Shown: positions 8,781 through 19,189, counted from the first letter of the stretch. The stretch is DNA of 64,000 nt from Neisseria sp. MVDL19-042950 (GCF_030504625.1 NZ_JAUKWH010000004.1:149198-213197), one strand, 5' to 3'. Program-made: numbers and translations. Notes: a model not told the origin generated them from the letters alone.

Positions 8781-8819
8781 AGCACTCAGATTCATCACTG
8801 AATCAGGGTGCTTTTTTTT
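8781..8819 (+). terminator. Intrinsic terminator of tsf
   Basis: GCACTCAGATTCA and TGAATCAGGGTGC form an imperfect stem followed by eight T residues. This is a conventional terminator not built from DUS. Confidence 0.9.
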
Positions 8820-9156
8820 GAGGGCGTTTTTCAGATGGCCTGACGAACCGTAGCAAACCGAGTATGATGCACAGCACGAAACGGGCAAGTGGCAGATTGG
8901 AAACCGGTGGGGCCGTCTGAAAATAATTGCTTGAATGAATTGCGCTGCCGGAAGAATATCTTACCGTTAATCCGATTGGCAAAATCGTACCGGATGGTTT
9001 GGCAAAGTGCAGCATCATTTGAATTATTTCACATGGAAGTTAGAATAATCATAAATTTAAAATACGCATCACTCATTTAAAGGCCGTCTGAAACGCTCTG
9101 TTTAAATCAATTTCAGACGGCCTCTGACAGCAAACCCAAAGAAAGCAAGGTATCCC
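8820..9156. other. Intergenic region before pyrH
   Basis: Holds a decayed uptake sequence (CAGATGGCCT), one single DUS near 8911, and an inverted DUS pair at 9081-9123 close to pyrH. I see no gene; the pyrH promoter should lie here. Confidence 0.6.
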
Positions 9157-9876
9157 ATGACACAACAAACCAAATATAAGCGCGTTTTATTGAAACTTTC
9201 CGGAGAAGCCCTGATGGGCAAAGACGCATTCGGCATTAATCGCGACACCATTATGCAGATTGTCGGGCAGGTAAAAGAAATAGTGGATATGGGTGTTCAA
9301 GTTGCCGTAGTGATTGGCGGCGGCAACATCTTCCGCGGCGTAGCCACCCAAGCCCAAGGCATGGATCGTGCCACCGCAGACTATATGGGTATGATGGCAA
9401 CCGTGATGAACGCATTGGCTTTGAAAGATGCTTTCGAATCATTGGGCCTCAAGGCGCGTGTGCAATCTGCCTTGAGTATGCAGCAGATTGCCGAAACTTA
9501 TGCCCGTCCGAAAGCCATCCAATATTTGGAAGAAGGAAAAGTTGTGATTTTTGCAGCAGGTACCGGCAACCCGTTCTTTACCACCGATACAGCCGCTTCG
9601 TTGCGCGGCGCGGAAATGAACTGCGACATTATGCTTAAGGCCACTAATGTAGACGGCGTGTATACTGCCGACCCTAAAAAAGATCCGTCGGCTACACGTT
9701 ACCAAACCATCACTTTTGACGAGGCCATTAATAAAAACCTGCGCGTGATGGATGCCACCGCATTTGCCTTATGCCGTGAGCAAAAACTGAATATTGTGGT
9801 GTTTGGCATTGCAAAAGATGGCGCGTTAAAACGTGTGATTGCAGGGGAAGATGAAGGCACATTGGTGCATTGTTGA
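9157..9876 (+). CDS. pyrH: Uridylate (UMP) kinase
   Basis: 239 residues. Phosphorylates UMP to UDP, feeding UTP synthesis; hexameric, amino-acid-kinase fold. Visible motifs: [43 protein letters not shown], and [14 protein letters not shown]. It stands apart from frr, with about 1 kb in between, whereas the two are neighbours in many bacteria. A spacing of AAGGT before the ATG supports the start. Confidence 0.97.
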   Translation: MTQQTKYKRVLLKLSGEALMGKDAFGINRDTIMQIVGQVKEIVDMGVQVAVVIGGGNIFRGVATQAQGMDRATADYMGMMATVMNALALKDAFESLGLKARVQSALSMQQIAETYARPKAIQYLEEGKVVIFAAGTGNPFFTTDTAASLRGAEMNCDIMLKATNVDGVYTADPKKDPSATRYQTITFDEAINKNLRVMDATAFALCREQKLNIVVFGIAKDGALKRVIAGEDEGTLVHC

Positions 9877-9907
9877 TTTTCAAATCATTTGGCTGTGATT
9901 CAATCAG

Positions 9908-9939
9908 AGAGGCCGTTTGAAAAGTTTCAGACGGCCTCT
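9908..9939 (+). terminator. Inverted DUS pair after pyrH (one arm decayed)
   Basis: AGAGGCCGTTTGAAA pairs with TTTCAGACGGCCTCT, tolerating one mismatch, with T residues following. Terminates pyrH. Confidence 0.75.
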
Positions 9940-10020
9940 TTTGTATGAACCGGACAACAATCTGATTTTTATGATGAAACGGCTTATATGGTTGAGAGGC
10001 TTGATATTTTGATTTCACAG

Positions 10021-10176
10021 TTATCGCAAATAAACTTAACTTGCTACGGCGGTGCTGTGTTTCAGTTCAAAGAGAACAATTTTATAAGCTGCTAAAGCGG
10101 AAACGGAGTCGGTTCCATACTACTCGTATTGTCTGTGGCTTTCCGCTTCGCATCAAAAAAGTTTATTTGCTATTTA
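10021..10176. mobile_element. Correia-like miniature element
   Basis: About 155 bases bounded by a perfect 12-bp terminal inverted repeat, GCAAATAAACTT (10026-10037) and AAGTTTATTTGC (10159-10170). The interior matches, from memory, the layout of the Correia repeat enclosed element of pathogenic Neisseria in order and length: TTCAAAGAGAACAATT, a central palindromic section, GGTTCCATACTACTCGTATT and GTCTGTGGCTT. The ends differ from the usual TATAGTGGATTAA form. Non-autonomous and without an ORF. It lies between pyrH and a small minus-strand gene, more than 700 bases from frr. Confidence 0.7.
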
Positions 10177-10192
10177 TCGTGGCCATATAACG

Positions 10193-10254
10193 GGTAAACC
10201 AAATAATTGTTACAAACAGTGTGTTGTAGAATGATTTGGTTTATCTGCTATTTA
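10193..10254. repeat. Inverted repeat with a second copy of the element's right end
   Basis: GGTAAACCAAAT (10193-10204) and ATTTGGTTTATC (10234-10245) form an inverted repeat with one mismatch. GTTTATCTGCTATTTA (10239-10254) repeats the right terminus of the Correia-like element (10161-10176) with one mismatch, 78 bases downstream, suggesting a nested or longer variant of that element. Confidence 0.5.
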
Positions 10255-10318
10255 AGAGATGAAAAATGCTGCCATACAAAAATCGTAGCGGGTAAAGATG
10301 TTCAAAAGCGACCGACTG

Positions 10319-10600
10319 TTAATCATCCATAAAATCGGGAAATTCCGTTAGCAGCGTGGTATCGAATGCCTGAAAAACCGATATTTCCAATAGTGAATTT
10401 TTCGGAGAGGAATGCAGGATTTTTTCAAGCACCGGCGTTGCTCCTGCGCGAAAAAACGCACTGAAAATAAAGAATAAAAACATAGTTAATATGGTGCGGA
10501 TGGTATATGAATTATTGTTGATGATTTTTCCCGCCAACCAATGTGCGCTGATTGCACATATGATGATTGCCGCAACATATATTAAAGCCAATGTGAACAA
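10319..10600 (-). CDS. Small membrane protein, function unknown
   Basis: 93 residues read from a TTG start, with AGGGG five bases upstream. Two hydrophobic segments (about 3-20 and 36-50) are followed by a polar, acidic C-terminus ending FPDFMDD. The region is AT-rich compared with the flanking pyrH and frr genes. No family recognised. The gene could be a recent acquisition or a remnant; the ribosome site and intact frame argue for coding. Confidence 0.45.
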   Translation of the reverse strand: MFTLALIYVAAIIICAISAHWLAGKIINNNSYTIRTILTMFLFFIFSAFFRAGATPVLEKILHSSPKNSLLEISVFQAFDTTLLTEFPDFMDD

Positions 10601-10918
10601 GTTTTCCCCTTAACAAAAAATATACAAAACAAACAAAAGATTTCAGTTTATAACAAATATTTATGACGAATGCAAATCAAATAAGATATAAGGAGCGGAT
10701 TTGAGGATTGCCGTTGCCGAATATGCGATTATGTTTAGTTTTTATAAAACAAATAAATCAGGCTCTTGAACCCGAATACTCGGTGTATGCGGCTTGTCGG
10801 GAAACCCCAAGCACGGTACTATGTACTGTTTAGCAATGATTCAGGCCGTCTGAAAAACAGGATTTCAGACGGCCTATAACCCTATCTGTTTGATTTTAAC
10901 TATTTTCAAGGTTCAATA
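10601..10918. other. Intergenic region before frr
   Basis: AT-rich, no ORF seen. It ends with an inverted DUS pair at 10843-10875 (AGGCCGTCTGAAAAACAGG facing TTTCAGACGGCCT) about 45 bases before frr. It should contain the frr promoter. Confidence 0.5.
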
Positions 10919-11476
10919 ATGATTAGCGACATTCAAAAAACTGCCGAAAGCAAAATGCAGCGTTCACTTGAAGTATTACGTGAAAATCTGGCCAAAGTCC
11001 GCACCGGCCGCGCCCATACCGGCTTGCTGGATCAAGTGGAAGTGGAATATTACGGCAGCCCCGTGCCGGTAAGTCAGGTAGCCAACGTTACCCTGATCGA
11101 TGCCCGTACTATCGGTGTGAAGCCTTATGAAAGCAATATGGCTTCCTCTATCGAAAAGGCTATCCGTGATTCCAATCTGGGTTTGAATCCCGCTTCAATG
11201 GGCGATTTAATCCGTGTTCCGATGCCGATGCTGACCGAAGAGCGCCGTAAGGATTTGATCAAAGTCGTGCGGGGCGAAGCCGAGGAAGGCCGCGTGGCCA
11301 TCCGCAATGTACGCCGTGATGCCAATAATGATTTCAAACGTTTGTTGAAAGACAAAGAAATTTCCGAAGATGACGCACGCCGCGGTGAAGAACAAATCCA
11401 AAAGTTGACCGACAAATATATCGGCGAAGTCGATAAGATGTTGGCGACTAAAGAAGAAGATTTGATGGCGATTTAA
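10919..11476 (+). CDS. frr: Ribosome recycling factor
   Basis: 185 residues, standard. With EF-G it splits the post-termination ribosome. The three-helix bundle signatures are present: [49 protein letters not shown] and [13 protein letters not shown] [11 protein letters not shown]. Followed by a single DUS and then uppS 92 bases later, the order known from meningococcal genomes. Confidence 0.98.
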   Translation: MISDIQKTAESKMQRSLEVLRENLAKVRTGRAHTGLLDQVEVEYYGSPVPVSQVANVTLIDARTIGVKPYESNMASSIEKAIRDSNLGLNPASMGDLIRVPMPMLTEERRKDLIKVVRGEAEEGRVAIRNVRRDANNDFKRLLKDKEISEDDARRGEEQIQKLTDKYIGEVDKMLATKEEDLMAI

Positions 11477-11568
11477 ATATCCGAACAGGCCGTCTGAAAA
11501 CAACAGGCGGCTTGGGATATTGCAGGCTCGTGTGAAAACCGCTTAAACAAACGGCAGGAACAGCAGAT

Positions 11569-12315
11569 ATGAACAGCAGCACGCAAACCATTTTGGAATA
11601 TACGCAGATTCCGCGCCATATTGCCGTGATTATGGACGGAAACGGCCGCTGGGCAAAAAAGCGTTTCCTGCCTCGTGTGATGGGGCACAAACGCGGCCTT
11701 GAGGCGCTTGAAAATATGGTCAGGCGGTGTGCCGAGCTGGGCGTTCAGTATCTGACGGTGTTCGCTTTTTCCACCGAAAACTGGCGCAGACCCGAAGATG
11801 AAGTGTCTTTTCTGATGGGGTTGTTTTTGCAGGCATTGCAAAAACAGGTGGAGCGCCTGCACAGTAATAATATGCGCTTGAAAGTTATCGGCAACCGAAA
11901 CCGGTTTAATGACGAAATTTGTAAAGGCATCGAAGAGGCGGAGGCTTTAACCGCCGGTAATACCGGTTTGACTTTGGTTATTGCTGCCGATTACGGCGGC
12001 CGTTGGGATATTCTTCAGGCGGCCAACAAACTGGTTAAAGCGGGTGTTGTGGAAATTACCGAAGAAGCGTTGGCCGAAAATCTGACACTGGCCGAAGCAC
12101 CGGAGCCGGATTTATTTATCCGCACGGGCGGGGAAACCCGTGTCAGCAATTTTCTGCTGTGGCAGATAGCCTATGCGGAACTGTATTTCACCGATATTTT
12201 ATGGCCTGATTTTGATGCGGCGGCGTTGGATGCCGCCATTCAGTCATTTCGGACACGTGAACGCCGGTTCGGGCGTACCTCAGAGCAACTGCCGATCGAG
12301 CAGCAACGGGGTTAA
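11569..12315 (+). CDS. uppS: Undecaprenyl diphosphate synthase
   Basis: 248 residues. Adds isopentenyl units in cis to farnesyl diphosphate, making the C55 carrier for peptidoglycan, LPS and capsule building blocks. Motifs: IAVIMDGNGRWAKKR (catalytic Asp in MDGNGRW), GHKRGLEAL, FAFSTENWRRP, and DLFIRTGGETRVSNFLLWQ with the substrate-binding RxG and SNFLLWQ. Six bases before cdsA, so co-transcribed. Confidence 0.97.
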   Translation: MNSSTQTILEYTQIPRHIAVIMDGNGRWAKKRFLPRVMGHKRGLEALENMVRRCAELGVQYLTVFAFSTENWRRPEDEVSFLMGLFLQALQKQVERLHSNNMRLKVIGNRNRFNDEICKGIEEAEALTAGNTGLTLVIAADYGGRWDILQAANKLVKAGVVEITEEALAENLTLAEAPEPDLFIRTGGETRVSNFLLWQIAYAELYFTDILWPDFDAAALDAAIQSFRTRERRFGRTSEQLPIEQQRG

Positions 12316-12321
12316 GGGATT

Positions 12322-13119
12322 ATGTTAAAACAAAGAATAATTACTGCATTGGTGTTACTGCCGCTGATGTTGGGCATGCTGTTTTATGCTTCAGACGGCC
12401 TCTGGGCGGCATTCAGCGGATTAATCGCGCTGGTGGCGCTGTGGGAATACGGACGCATGGCAGGCTTTACGCCGGCACAAAACAATCACTATTTGGCAGC
12501 AACGGCCGTGTTCGGATTGGTGGCTTATCTGGGCGATTGGGCATTGCCTTCGTTGGTGTGGCTGGTTGTGCTGGTGTTTTGGCTGGTTTTGGTACCGCTG
12601 TGGCTGCGGGGCAAGTGGACATTGCCGTCGGGCTGGCAGGCTTATACGGTAGGTTGGCTGCTGATGGTGTCGTTCTGGTTCGCATTGGTCATGTTGCGCC
12701 CGGACGTAGACGCGGCCGTTTCATTGCTTGCAGTGATGGGTTTGGTATGGGTTGCCGACATCTTTGCCTATTTCTGCGGCAAAGCATTCGGCAAACGCAA
12801 ATTGGCTCCGGCCATCAGCCCCGGCAAAAGCTGGGAGGGCGCACTCGGAGGCGCATTATGTGTGGCTGTTTACATGACTTTGGTGTGGAATGCCGGTTGG
12901 CTGGCGTTTGAAGTTTCATGGTTTGGTGCCATTATGGTAGGGCTGTTGCTGACTGTGGTGAGCATTGTCGGGGACTTGCTGGAAAGCTGGTTGAAACGTT
13001 CGGCAGGCATTAAAGACAGTAGCGATTTGCTGCCCGGGCACGGCGGTGTTTTTGACCGCGTAGACAGTTTGATTGCCGTGCTGAGCGTATATGCTGCGAT
13101 TATGATGGTATTCGCTTGA
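12322..13119 (+). CDS. cdsA: Phosphatidate cytidylyltransferase
   Basis: 265 residues, about eight transmembrane helices. Makes CDP-diacylglycerol from phosphatidate and CTP in the inner membrane. The C-terminal CDP signature is clear: GDLLESWLKRSAGIKDSSDLLPGHGGVFDRVDSL condensed around conserved Asp residues. An uptake sequence lies in frame at 12390-12401 and encodes SDGLW in the second hydrophobic region. Part of the uppS operon. Confidence 0.95.
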   Translation: MLKQRIITALVLLPLMLGMLFYASDGLWAAFSGLIALVALWEYGRMAGFTPAQNNHYLAATAVFGLVAYLGDWALPSLVWLVVLVFWLVLVPLWLRGKWTLPSGWQAYTVGWLLMVSFWFALVMLRPDVDAAVSLLAVMGLVWVADIFAYFCGKAFGKRKLAPAISPGKSWEGALGGALCVAVYMTLVWNAGWLAFEVSWFGAIMVGLLLTVVSIVGDLLESWLKRSAGIKDSSDLLPGHGGVFDRVDSLIAVLSVYAAIMMVFA

Positions 13120-13175
13120 TTGTTTTCAGACGGCCTTTAGGTCTGTAAAAAGATTGTTTTTGAAAAAGGAATGGA

Positions 13176-13928
13176 ATGATGTCTGAAAAAAACCTTTCTT
13201 CCGGTTTGGGTATCCTCGGCGGTTTGCTTGCAGTCGGCTTGATTGCCGCATCGTTTATTCTTGGTATGAATTTCAAAAACTTCCGCCAGCCGGGTACCAT
13301 TACGGTAAAAGGCCTTGCGGAAAAAAGTTTTCAGTCCGACAGTGCCCAATGGACGACTTCGGTCAGCCTGCATGCCGATACTTATAAAGAAGTGTTGGAT
13401 GCTTTGAAAAAAGAACATCCCGCATTAAAAAAGTTTTTGTTGGCACAGGGTTTTGAGGAAAAAGAAATCAAAACCGGAACGCCTTCGATAACCCGTTCCT
13501 ACCGTACGGAGAGCGACGAGCATGGTCGGGAACGCCAAATTCCTAACGGCTACGACGGCACTCAAGAGATAACCGTGCGCAGCAACAAGCTCGATAAAGT
13601 GCAGGCCGCACATAAAGCCATTTTAAATCTGCGGGCGCGTAACGAATTTATTGAATTTGAGTCGCCGCAATATCTGCTCGGCAATCTGGAAAATATTAAG
13701 CGCGATTTGATTAATCAGGCTACCGAAGATGCTCATAAGCGTGCACAGGAATTCGTTAAAACCGGCGGCGGCAAAGTCGGTGCCATGCGTTCCGCTTCCC
13801 AAGGCTCGTTTAATATTTATGCCGATACCGGTAGCGGCGAAAGCGACGACTACGGAGGCATTTATGATAAATCTACCGTCGGCAAACAAGTGCGCTTGGT
13901 CGTAACGATTGAATACGGCGTTGATTAG
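13176..13928 (+). CDS. SIMPL-domain (DUF541) periplasmic protein
   Basis: 250 residues. An N-terminal hydrophobic anchor (about 10-30) is followed by a SIMPL/DUF541 domain starting GTITVKGLAEKSFQSDSAQW; SNKLDKVQAAH and AHKRAQEFVKTGGGKVGAM are typical internal motifs. The family is of uncertain function, with links to oxidative stress and signalling in other bacteria. Two tandem ATG codons; AAGGAATGGA precedes them. Its position between cdsA and dxr interrupts the cdsA-dxr adjacency I recall for meningococci. Confidence 0.85.
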   Translation: MMSEKNLSSGLGILGGLLAVGLIAASFILGMNFKNFRQPGTITVKGLAEKSFQSDSAQWTTSVSLHADTYKEVLDALKKEHPALKKFLLAQGFEEKEIKTGTPSITRSYRTESDEHGRERQIPNGYDGTQEITVRSNKLDKVQAAHKAILNLRARNEFIEFESPQYLLGNLENIKRDLINQATEDAHKRAQEFVKTGGGKVGAMRSASQGSFNIYADTGSGESDDYGGIYDKSTVGKQVRLVVTIEYGVD

Positions 13929-14178
13929 AAGAACTTTTCAGACGGCCTCATGCTTGAATGGGCAATTGATGATAAACAGGCCGTCTGAAAACATAACGGA
14001 GTATGCTATTGTCTGCTTTTTACGTTGCAGCCCTGTATGATTTACAAGATTTCTACGTCATATTGCGATAGGAATTGAGTTTTGTGACAATAGGAATACA
14101 TGCTTGTAAGGCCGTCTTAAAGATTAATTTGTTTTACCGGTTTGATCTTGTTCAAACGGCCTAATAAAGAACCAAATC
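13929..14178. other. Intergenic region with two DUS pairs
   Basis: One pair in the opposite arrangement (13937 TTCAGACGGCCT, 13979 AGGCCGTCTGAA) and one decayed pair (AGGCCGTCTTAAA facing TTCAAACGGCCT, 14109-14162) just before dxr. No ORF. A dxr promoter is expected here. Confidence 0.5.
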
Positions 14179-15366
14179 ATGACACAACAAGTCTTAACCA
14201 TTTTGGGCAGCACGGGCAGCATAGGCGAAAGCACGCTGGACGTTGTTGCCCGCCATCCCGATAAATTCCGCATTTTTGCTTTGGCGGGGCATAAGCAGGT
14301 TAACAAACTGGCCGCACAGTGCGAGCGGTTCAAGCCGCGTTTTGCCGTTGTTGCCGATGCCGAACATGCCGCCGCTCTGGAACAGCTTTTGGAGCTCGCC
14401 GATTGCCAAACCGAAGTATTGTATGGCGGTCAGGCTTTGATTGAAGTGGCTTCTGCTTCCGAAGTAACCGGAGTGATGGCGGCTATTGTCGGCGCGGCGG
14501 GATTGCCATCGGCACTGGCCGCAGCCAAAAACGGCAAAACCATTTATCTGGCCAACAAAGAAACATTGGTGGTATCGGGTGCATTGTTTATGGAAACCGC
14601 TTGGGCAAACGGCGCGAAGGTATTGCCGGTAGACAGTGAGCACAATGCGGTTTACCAAGTATTGCCTCAGGATTATTCAGGCCGTCTGAATGTTCACGGC
14701 ATTCAGTCGATTATTCTGACGGCTTCCGGAGGCCCATTTCTCGATACCGATTTAAACACGCTTGACCATATCACGCCCGCACAGGCGGTAAAACACCCCA
14801 ACTGGTCGATGGGGCAGAAAATTTCGGTTGATTCCGCTACTATGATGAACAAAGGTTTGGAATTGATCGAAGCGCATTGGCTGTTCAACTGCCCGCCGGA
14901 TAAATTGGAAGTCGTGATACATCCGCAAAGCGTGATTCACAGCATGGTGCGTTATTTGGACGGCTCGGTGCTGGCGCAAATGGGCAATCCCGATATGCGC
15001 ACGCCGATTGCCTATTGTTTGGGCCTGCCCGAGCGTATTGAATCGGGGGTAGGTGCGTTGGATTTCGGCAAACTGTCGGCTTTAACGTTTCGCGAGCCGG
15101 ATCTGAATCGGTTTCCTTGTCTGAAGCTGGCTTACGATGCCATGCACACAGGGGGCGGTGCCCCTTGCGTTTTGAATGCGGCCAATGAAGAAGCTGTTGC
15201 CGCGTTCTTGGCGGGAAAAATCCGTTTTACCGATATCGCCCGTATTGTGGCGCATTGTTTGGAGCAAGGTTTTTCAGACGGCCTGAATGATATTGACAGC
15301 CTGTTGGCGCAAGATGCACAAACGCGTGCACAAGCACGGCAGGGCATAACTGCTTTAAGCAGATAG
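14179..15366 (+). CDS. dxr: 1-deoxy-D-xylulose 5-phosphate reductoisomerase
   Basis: 395 residues. Second step of the non-mevalonate isoprenoid pathway, supplying precursors for UppS encoded nearby. N-terminal NADPH-binding motif [15 protein letters not shown], then [21 protein letters not shown] (metal site), SGGPF and [15 protein letters not shown]. Two uptake sequences lie inside the gene (14679-14690 and 15273-15284), encoding GRLN and SDGLN. rseP follows 13 bases later. Confidence 0.97.
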   Translation: MTQQVLTILGSTGSIGESTLDVVARHPDKFRIFALAGHKQVNKLAAQCERFKPRFAVVADAEHAAALEQLLELADCQTEVLYGGQALIEVASASEVTGVMAAIVGAAGLPSALAAAKNGKTIYLANKETLVVSGALFMETAWANGAKVLPVDSEHNAVYQVLPQDYSGRLNVHGIQSIILTASGGPFLDTDLNTLDHITPAQAVKHPNWSMGQKISVDSATMMNKGLELIEAHWLFNCPPDKLEVVIHPQSVIHSMVRYLDGSVLAQMGNPDMRTPIAYCLGLPERIESGVGALDFGKLSALTFREPDLNRFPCLKLAYDAMHTGGGAPCVLNAANEEAVAAFLAGKIRFTDIARIVAHCLEQGFSDGLNDIDSLLAQDAQTRAQARQGITALSR

Positions 15367-15379
15367 GGGAAGTGAAGTT

Positions 15380-16720
15380 GTGGTAACCGTATTGGCTTTT
15401 ATCGTTGCGATTTTGATTTTGGTTAGCTTGCATGAGTTCGGCCATTACATTGTAGCGCGTTTATGCGGCGTGAAAGTGCTGCGTTTCAGCATTGGCTTCG
15501 GCAAGCCGTTTGTAAAGAAAAAACGCGGCGATACCGAATGGTGCTTGGCACCGATTCCGCTGGGCGGCTATGTCAAAATGGTCGATACCCGTGAAGGCAA
15601 GGTGGCGGTAAAAGATTTGCCGTATGCTTTTGATAAACAGCATCCGGCCAAACGTATTGCCATCGTCGCCGCCGGGCCGCTTACCAATTTGGCATTGGCG
15701 ATTTTGTTGTTCGGTTTGAGTTTTTCATTTGGCGTAACCGAAATCCGTCCTTATGTCGGTACGGTCGAACCGTCCAGTATTGCCGCCCAAGCCGGATTCG
15801 AGCCGGGCGATAAAATCTTGTCGGTAAACAATACGGCCGTGGAAGATTGGGCGCAGGCGCGTACCGAAATCGTTTTGAACATCGAAGTAGGCAGGGTTAA
15901 CACGGAGGTGGAAAAGGAAGACGGAAAAAACGCCCTACGCATAATAGATATTGCAGGCACGCCGCAAGCAGGTAAAGTAGCCAAAGAAGAAGGGCATATC
16001 GGTATTTTGCCGTTTAAGATTACCAACTATATCGGTATGGTTATTGCAGGCAGCCCTGCCGAACGGGCCGGTTTGAAAAAAGGCGACAAACTTTTGATGG
16101 CCGACGGCAGAAGCATAGAAAATTGGATGGAATGGGCGGCATTGTTTCGCCACAGCCCGGGGCAGAAAATCACTGTGCAGTACGAGCGTGACGGCGTAGT
16201 GATGCTCACTGGTGTACGGCCCGATTCCGAAGAGCTTTCGGACGGCACCTTGATCGGAAAGGTCGGTGTGGTGGCTTCTACCGATGAGGTGTGGCGGCAA
16301 AAAATCAGCCATCATTATGTGCCTTCCGTGCCGGAAGCATTCAAAATGGGTTGGGAAAAAACACAGAATTATTCAGTGATAATGGTAAAATTTTTCGGTA
16401 AACTGCTGACAGGGCAGGCTTCGCTGAGCCATATTTCCGGTCCGTTAACTATCGCCGATGTTGCCGGCAAAACCGCTTCGATCGGTGTGCAAAGTTATTT
16501 GGAATTTCTTGCGCTGGTGAGTATCAGCTTAGGAATCATGAATTTATTACCTGTGCCTGTGTTGGATGGCGGGCATTTGGTGTATTATGCCGCCGAATGG
16601 ATACGCGGAAAGCCGCTGAGCGAACGTGTTCAGATGCTTGGTTTGCGTTTCGGCTTGGCCGTCATGCTGATGTTGATGATGGTGGCCTTCTTTAACGATA
16701 TAACCCGTATATTTGGATAA
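15380..16720 (+). CDS. rseP: Site-2 intramembrane protease RseP
   Basis: 446 residues; GTG start with GGGGAAG upstream. Zinc metalloprotease of the inner membrane that cleaves anti-sigma factors and remnant signal peptides. The catalytic HEFGH lies at residues 18-22 in the first transmembrane segment; two PDZ domains fill the periplasmic part (about 110-320); the third motif [12 protein letters not shown] supplies the Asp zinc ligand. Six bases before bamA. Confidence 0.95.
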   Translation: MVTVLAFIVAILILVSLHEFGHYIVARLCGVKVLRFSIGFGKPFVKKKRGDTEWCLAPIPLGGYVKMVDTREGKVAVKDLPYAFDKQHPAKRIAIVAAGPLTNLALAILLFGLSFSFGVTEIRPYVGTVEPSSIAAQAGFEPGDKILSVNNTAVEDWAQARTEIVLNIEVGRVNTEVEKEDGKNALRIIDIAGTPQAGKVAKEEGHIGILPFKITNYIGMVIAGSPAERAGLKKGDKLLMADGRSIENWMEWAALFRHSPGQKITVQYERDGVVMLTGVRPDSEELSDGTLIGKVGVVASTDEVWRQKISHHYVPSVPEAFKMGWEKTQNYSVIMVKFFGKLLTGQASLSHISGPLTIADVAGKTASIGVQSYLEFLALVSISLGIMNLLPVPVLDGGHLVYYAAEWIRGKPLSERVQMLGLRFGLAVMLMLMMVAFFNDITRIFG

Positions 16721-16726
16721 AATGTT

Positions 16727-19159
16727 ATGAAATTAAAAAAGATTGCTTCAACCTTAATGCTGATCAGCCTGTCTCCGCTGGCTTTGGCCGATTTCACCAT
16801 TCAGGATATCCGTGTAGAAGGTCTGCAACGTACCGAACCGAGTACGGTATTCAACTATCTTCCCGTCAAGGTGGGCGACACTTTTAGCGATGCCAAGAGT
16901 GAAGAAATCATTAAAAACCTGTATGCCACTGGTTTCTTTGATGATGTGCGCGTAGAAACCATGGGTAATCAGGTTTTGCTGACCGTGGTGGAACGCCCCA
17001 CTATCAGCAGCCTCAATATTACCGGTGCGAAGATGCTTCAAAACGATGCCATCAAGAAAAACTTTGATGCATTCGGTTTGGCACAATCGCAACCTTTCAA
17101 CCAAGCCACACTGAATCAGGCAATCGCAGGCTTGAAGCAGGAATACATTACCCGTGGCAAACAGTCGGTGAAAATCATGCCTACTGTTACCAAGCTGGCG
17201 CGTAACCGTGTGGCAATCGATATAAAAATCGAAGAAGGTAAGAGTACAACCATTACCGATATCAATTTTGAAGGTAACGAGCGTTATTCGGACCGTAAAC
17301 TGCGCAAACAAATGTTGCTGAGTGAAGGCGGCATATTCACATGGTTAACGAAAAGCAACCGTTTCGATGAGCAAAAGTTTGCCGAAGATATGGAACGGGT
17401 AACCGAGTTTTACCAAAACAACGGCTATTTCAGTTTCCGGGTTTTGGATACCGATATTCAAACGAACGATGATAAAACCAAACAAACCATTACCGTAAAA
17501 GTTCATGAAGGTGAGCGTTACCGTTGGGGTAAGGTGCAGATAGAAGGCGATACCCGCGAAGTACCTAAAGAAAACCTCTACAAAATGCTGACCATGAAAG
17601 AAGGTAAATGGTACGAGCGCCAAAAGATGGTTGAAAGCCTGCAGGCAATGCAGAATGCCATGGGCAGTGCAGGATATGCTTTCAGCGAAATCAATGTGCA
17701 GCCGGTGCCCAACCAGCAAACCGGTGTGGTGGACTTCGTATTGCATGTCGAGCCCGGCCGCAAGGTTTATGTGAATGAAATCAATATCACGGGCAACAAT
17801 AAAACCCGCGACGAAGTAATCCGCCGCGAGTTGCGTCAGATGGAAGCCGCACCATACGATACTTCCAAATTGCAACGTTCCAAAGAGCGTGTGGAGTTGC
17901 TCGGTTATTTCGACAACGTACAGTTCGATGCCAAGCCCGTAGAAGGTACGCCGGACCAAGTAGATTTGAATATGTCGGTGCAAGAGCGCTCTACCGGTTC
18001 GCTTGATTTGAGCGCAGGTTGGGTGCAGGATACCGGTTTGGTTCTATCGTTCGGTGTGGCACAAGATAACTTGTTCGGTACGGGTAAATCCGTATCTGCC
18101 CGAGTGTCGCGCAGTAAAACAACTCAAAACGCATCGTTGTCGTTTACCGACCCTTATTTCACTCCTGACGGTGTGAGCTTGGGTTATGACTTATATGGCA
18201 ACGTTTACGATCCGCGTAAATCTTCATCAAGTACCCAGCAATATAAACAGACCAAGTTGGGCGGCGGCTTGCGCATGGGCGTGCCGGTAACCGAATACGA
18301 CCGCGTGAACTTCGGCCTCGGTGCGGAGCACTTGAACGTCGACATTTATTCGGGAGCTCCCCGCCGTTACCGCGACTTCATCCAGCAGTATGGCAAATTT
18401 AATGATCCTACCTGTGCCAACGGTACCGATACGACCTCTTGTACCGGTAAGTTTAAAGGTTGGACATTCAAAGGCAATATCGGCTGGGGCCGTAATAAAA
18501 CCGACAGTGCATTATGGCCTACGCGCGGTTATATTACTGGTGTGAACGGAGAATTCGGTTTGCCCGGCGGCGACCTGCAATATTACAGTCTGACTCATAA
18601 TCAAACATGGTTTTTCCCTCTCAGCAAAAATCTTACCCTGCTGCTGGGCGGAGAAGTGGGCTATGCCAACGGATATGGTAAAACCAAAGAGTTGCCGTTC
18701 TTTGAAAACTTCTATGGCGGCGGTTTGGGCTCGGTGCGCGGTTTTGAAAGCGGCACTTTGGGACCGAAAGTTTATGACCAGCACGGTGATTTGATCAGTT
18801 ACGGCGGTAACAAGAAGGCCAATGTGAGTGCAGAATTGCTGTTCCCGATGCCGGGTATTAAAGATTCGCGTACCGTGCGTTTGAGCTTATTTGCCGATGC
18901 GGGCAGCGTGTGGGACGGTAAGACCTACAATGACAACAGCAGCGATCGCCTCCAATCCAGCAAAAGACCACAGAATGTTTACGGATTAGGCACAAGCCAT
19001 AAGTCGACATTTAAAGAAGAATTGCGTTACTCTGCCGGTGCGGCCGTTACTTGGTTATCTCCGCTCGGTCCGATGAAATTCAGTTATGCGTATCCGATGA
19101 ATAAGAAAAAAGGCGATGAAATCCAACGCTTCCAATTCCAATTGGGTACTACATTCTAA
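16727..19159 (+). CDS. bamA: Outer-membrane assembly factor BamA (Omp85)
   Basis: 810 residues. Signal peptide cleaved after ALA (residue 21); five POTRA domains to about residue 420, starting FTIQDIRVEGLQRTEPS; then a 16-strand barrel. The conserved loop-6 motif appears as GSVRGFESGTLGP, and the protein ends in QFQLGTTF with terminal Phe, as expected for a barrel recognised by BAM. Essential. Cotranscribed with rseP upstream and the chaperone skp downstream. Confidence 0.97.
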   Translation: MKLKKIASTLMLISLSPLALADFTIQDIRVEGLQRTEPSTVFNYLPVKVGDTFSDAKSEEIIKNLYATGFFDDVRVETMGNQVLLTVVERPTISSLNITGAKMLQNDAIKKNFDAFGLAQSQPFNQATLNQAIAGLKQEYITRGKQSVKIMPTVTKLARNRVAIDIKIEEGKSTTITDINFEGNERYSDRKLRKQMLLSEGGIFTWLTKSNRFDEQKFAEDMERVTEFYQNNGYFSFRVLDTDIQTNDDKTKQTITVKVHEGERYRWGKVQIEGDTREVPKENLYKMLTMKEGKWYERQKMVESLQAMQNAMGSAGYAFSEINVQPVPNQQTGVVDFVLHVEPGRKVYVNEINITGNNKTRDEVIRRELRQMEAAPYDTSKLQRSKERVELLGYFDNVQFDAKPVEGTPDQVDLNMSVQERSTGSLDLSAGWVQDTGLVLSFGVAQDNLFGTGKSVSARVSRSKTTQNASLSFTDPYFTPDGVSLGYDLYGNVYDPRKSSSSTQQYKQTKLGGGLRMGVPVTEYDRVNFGLGAEHLNVDIYSGAPRRYRDFIQQYGKFNDPTCANGTDTTSCTGKFKGWTFKGNIGWGRNKTDSALWPTRGYITGVNGEFGLPGGDLQYYSLTHNQTWFFPLSKNLTLLLGGEVGYANGYGKTKELPFFENFYGGGLGSVRGFESGTLGPKVYDQHGDLISYGGNKKANVSAELLFPMPGIKDSRTVRLSLFADAGSVWDGKTYNDNSSDRLQSSKRPQNVYGLGTSHKSTFKEELRYSAGAAVTWLSPLGPMKFSYAYPMNKKKGDEIQRFQFQLGTTF

Positions 19160-19189
19160 GCTTTGTCCGGCAAGAATGAAGGATTTGTT

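Noticed and set aside
8820..9156. tRNA or small RNA gene in the tsf-pyrH gap
   Set aside because: No cloverleaf or conserved TTCGA-type arm; only uptake sequences explain the inverted repeats.
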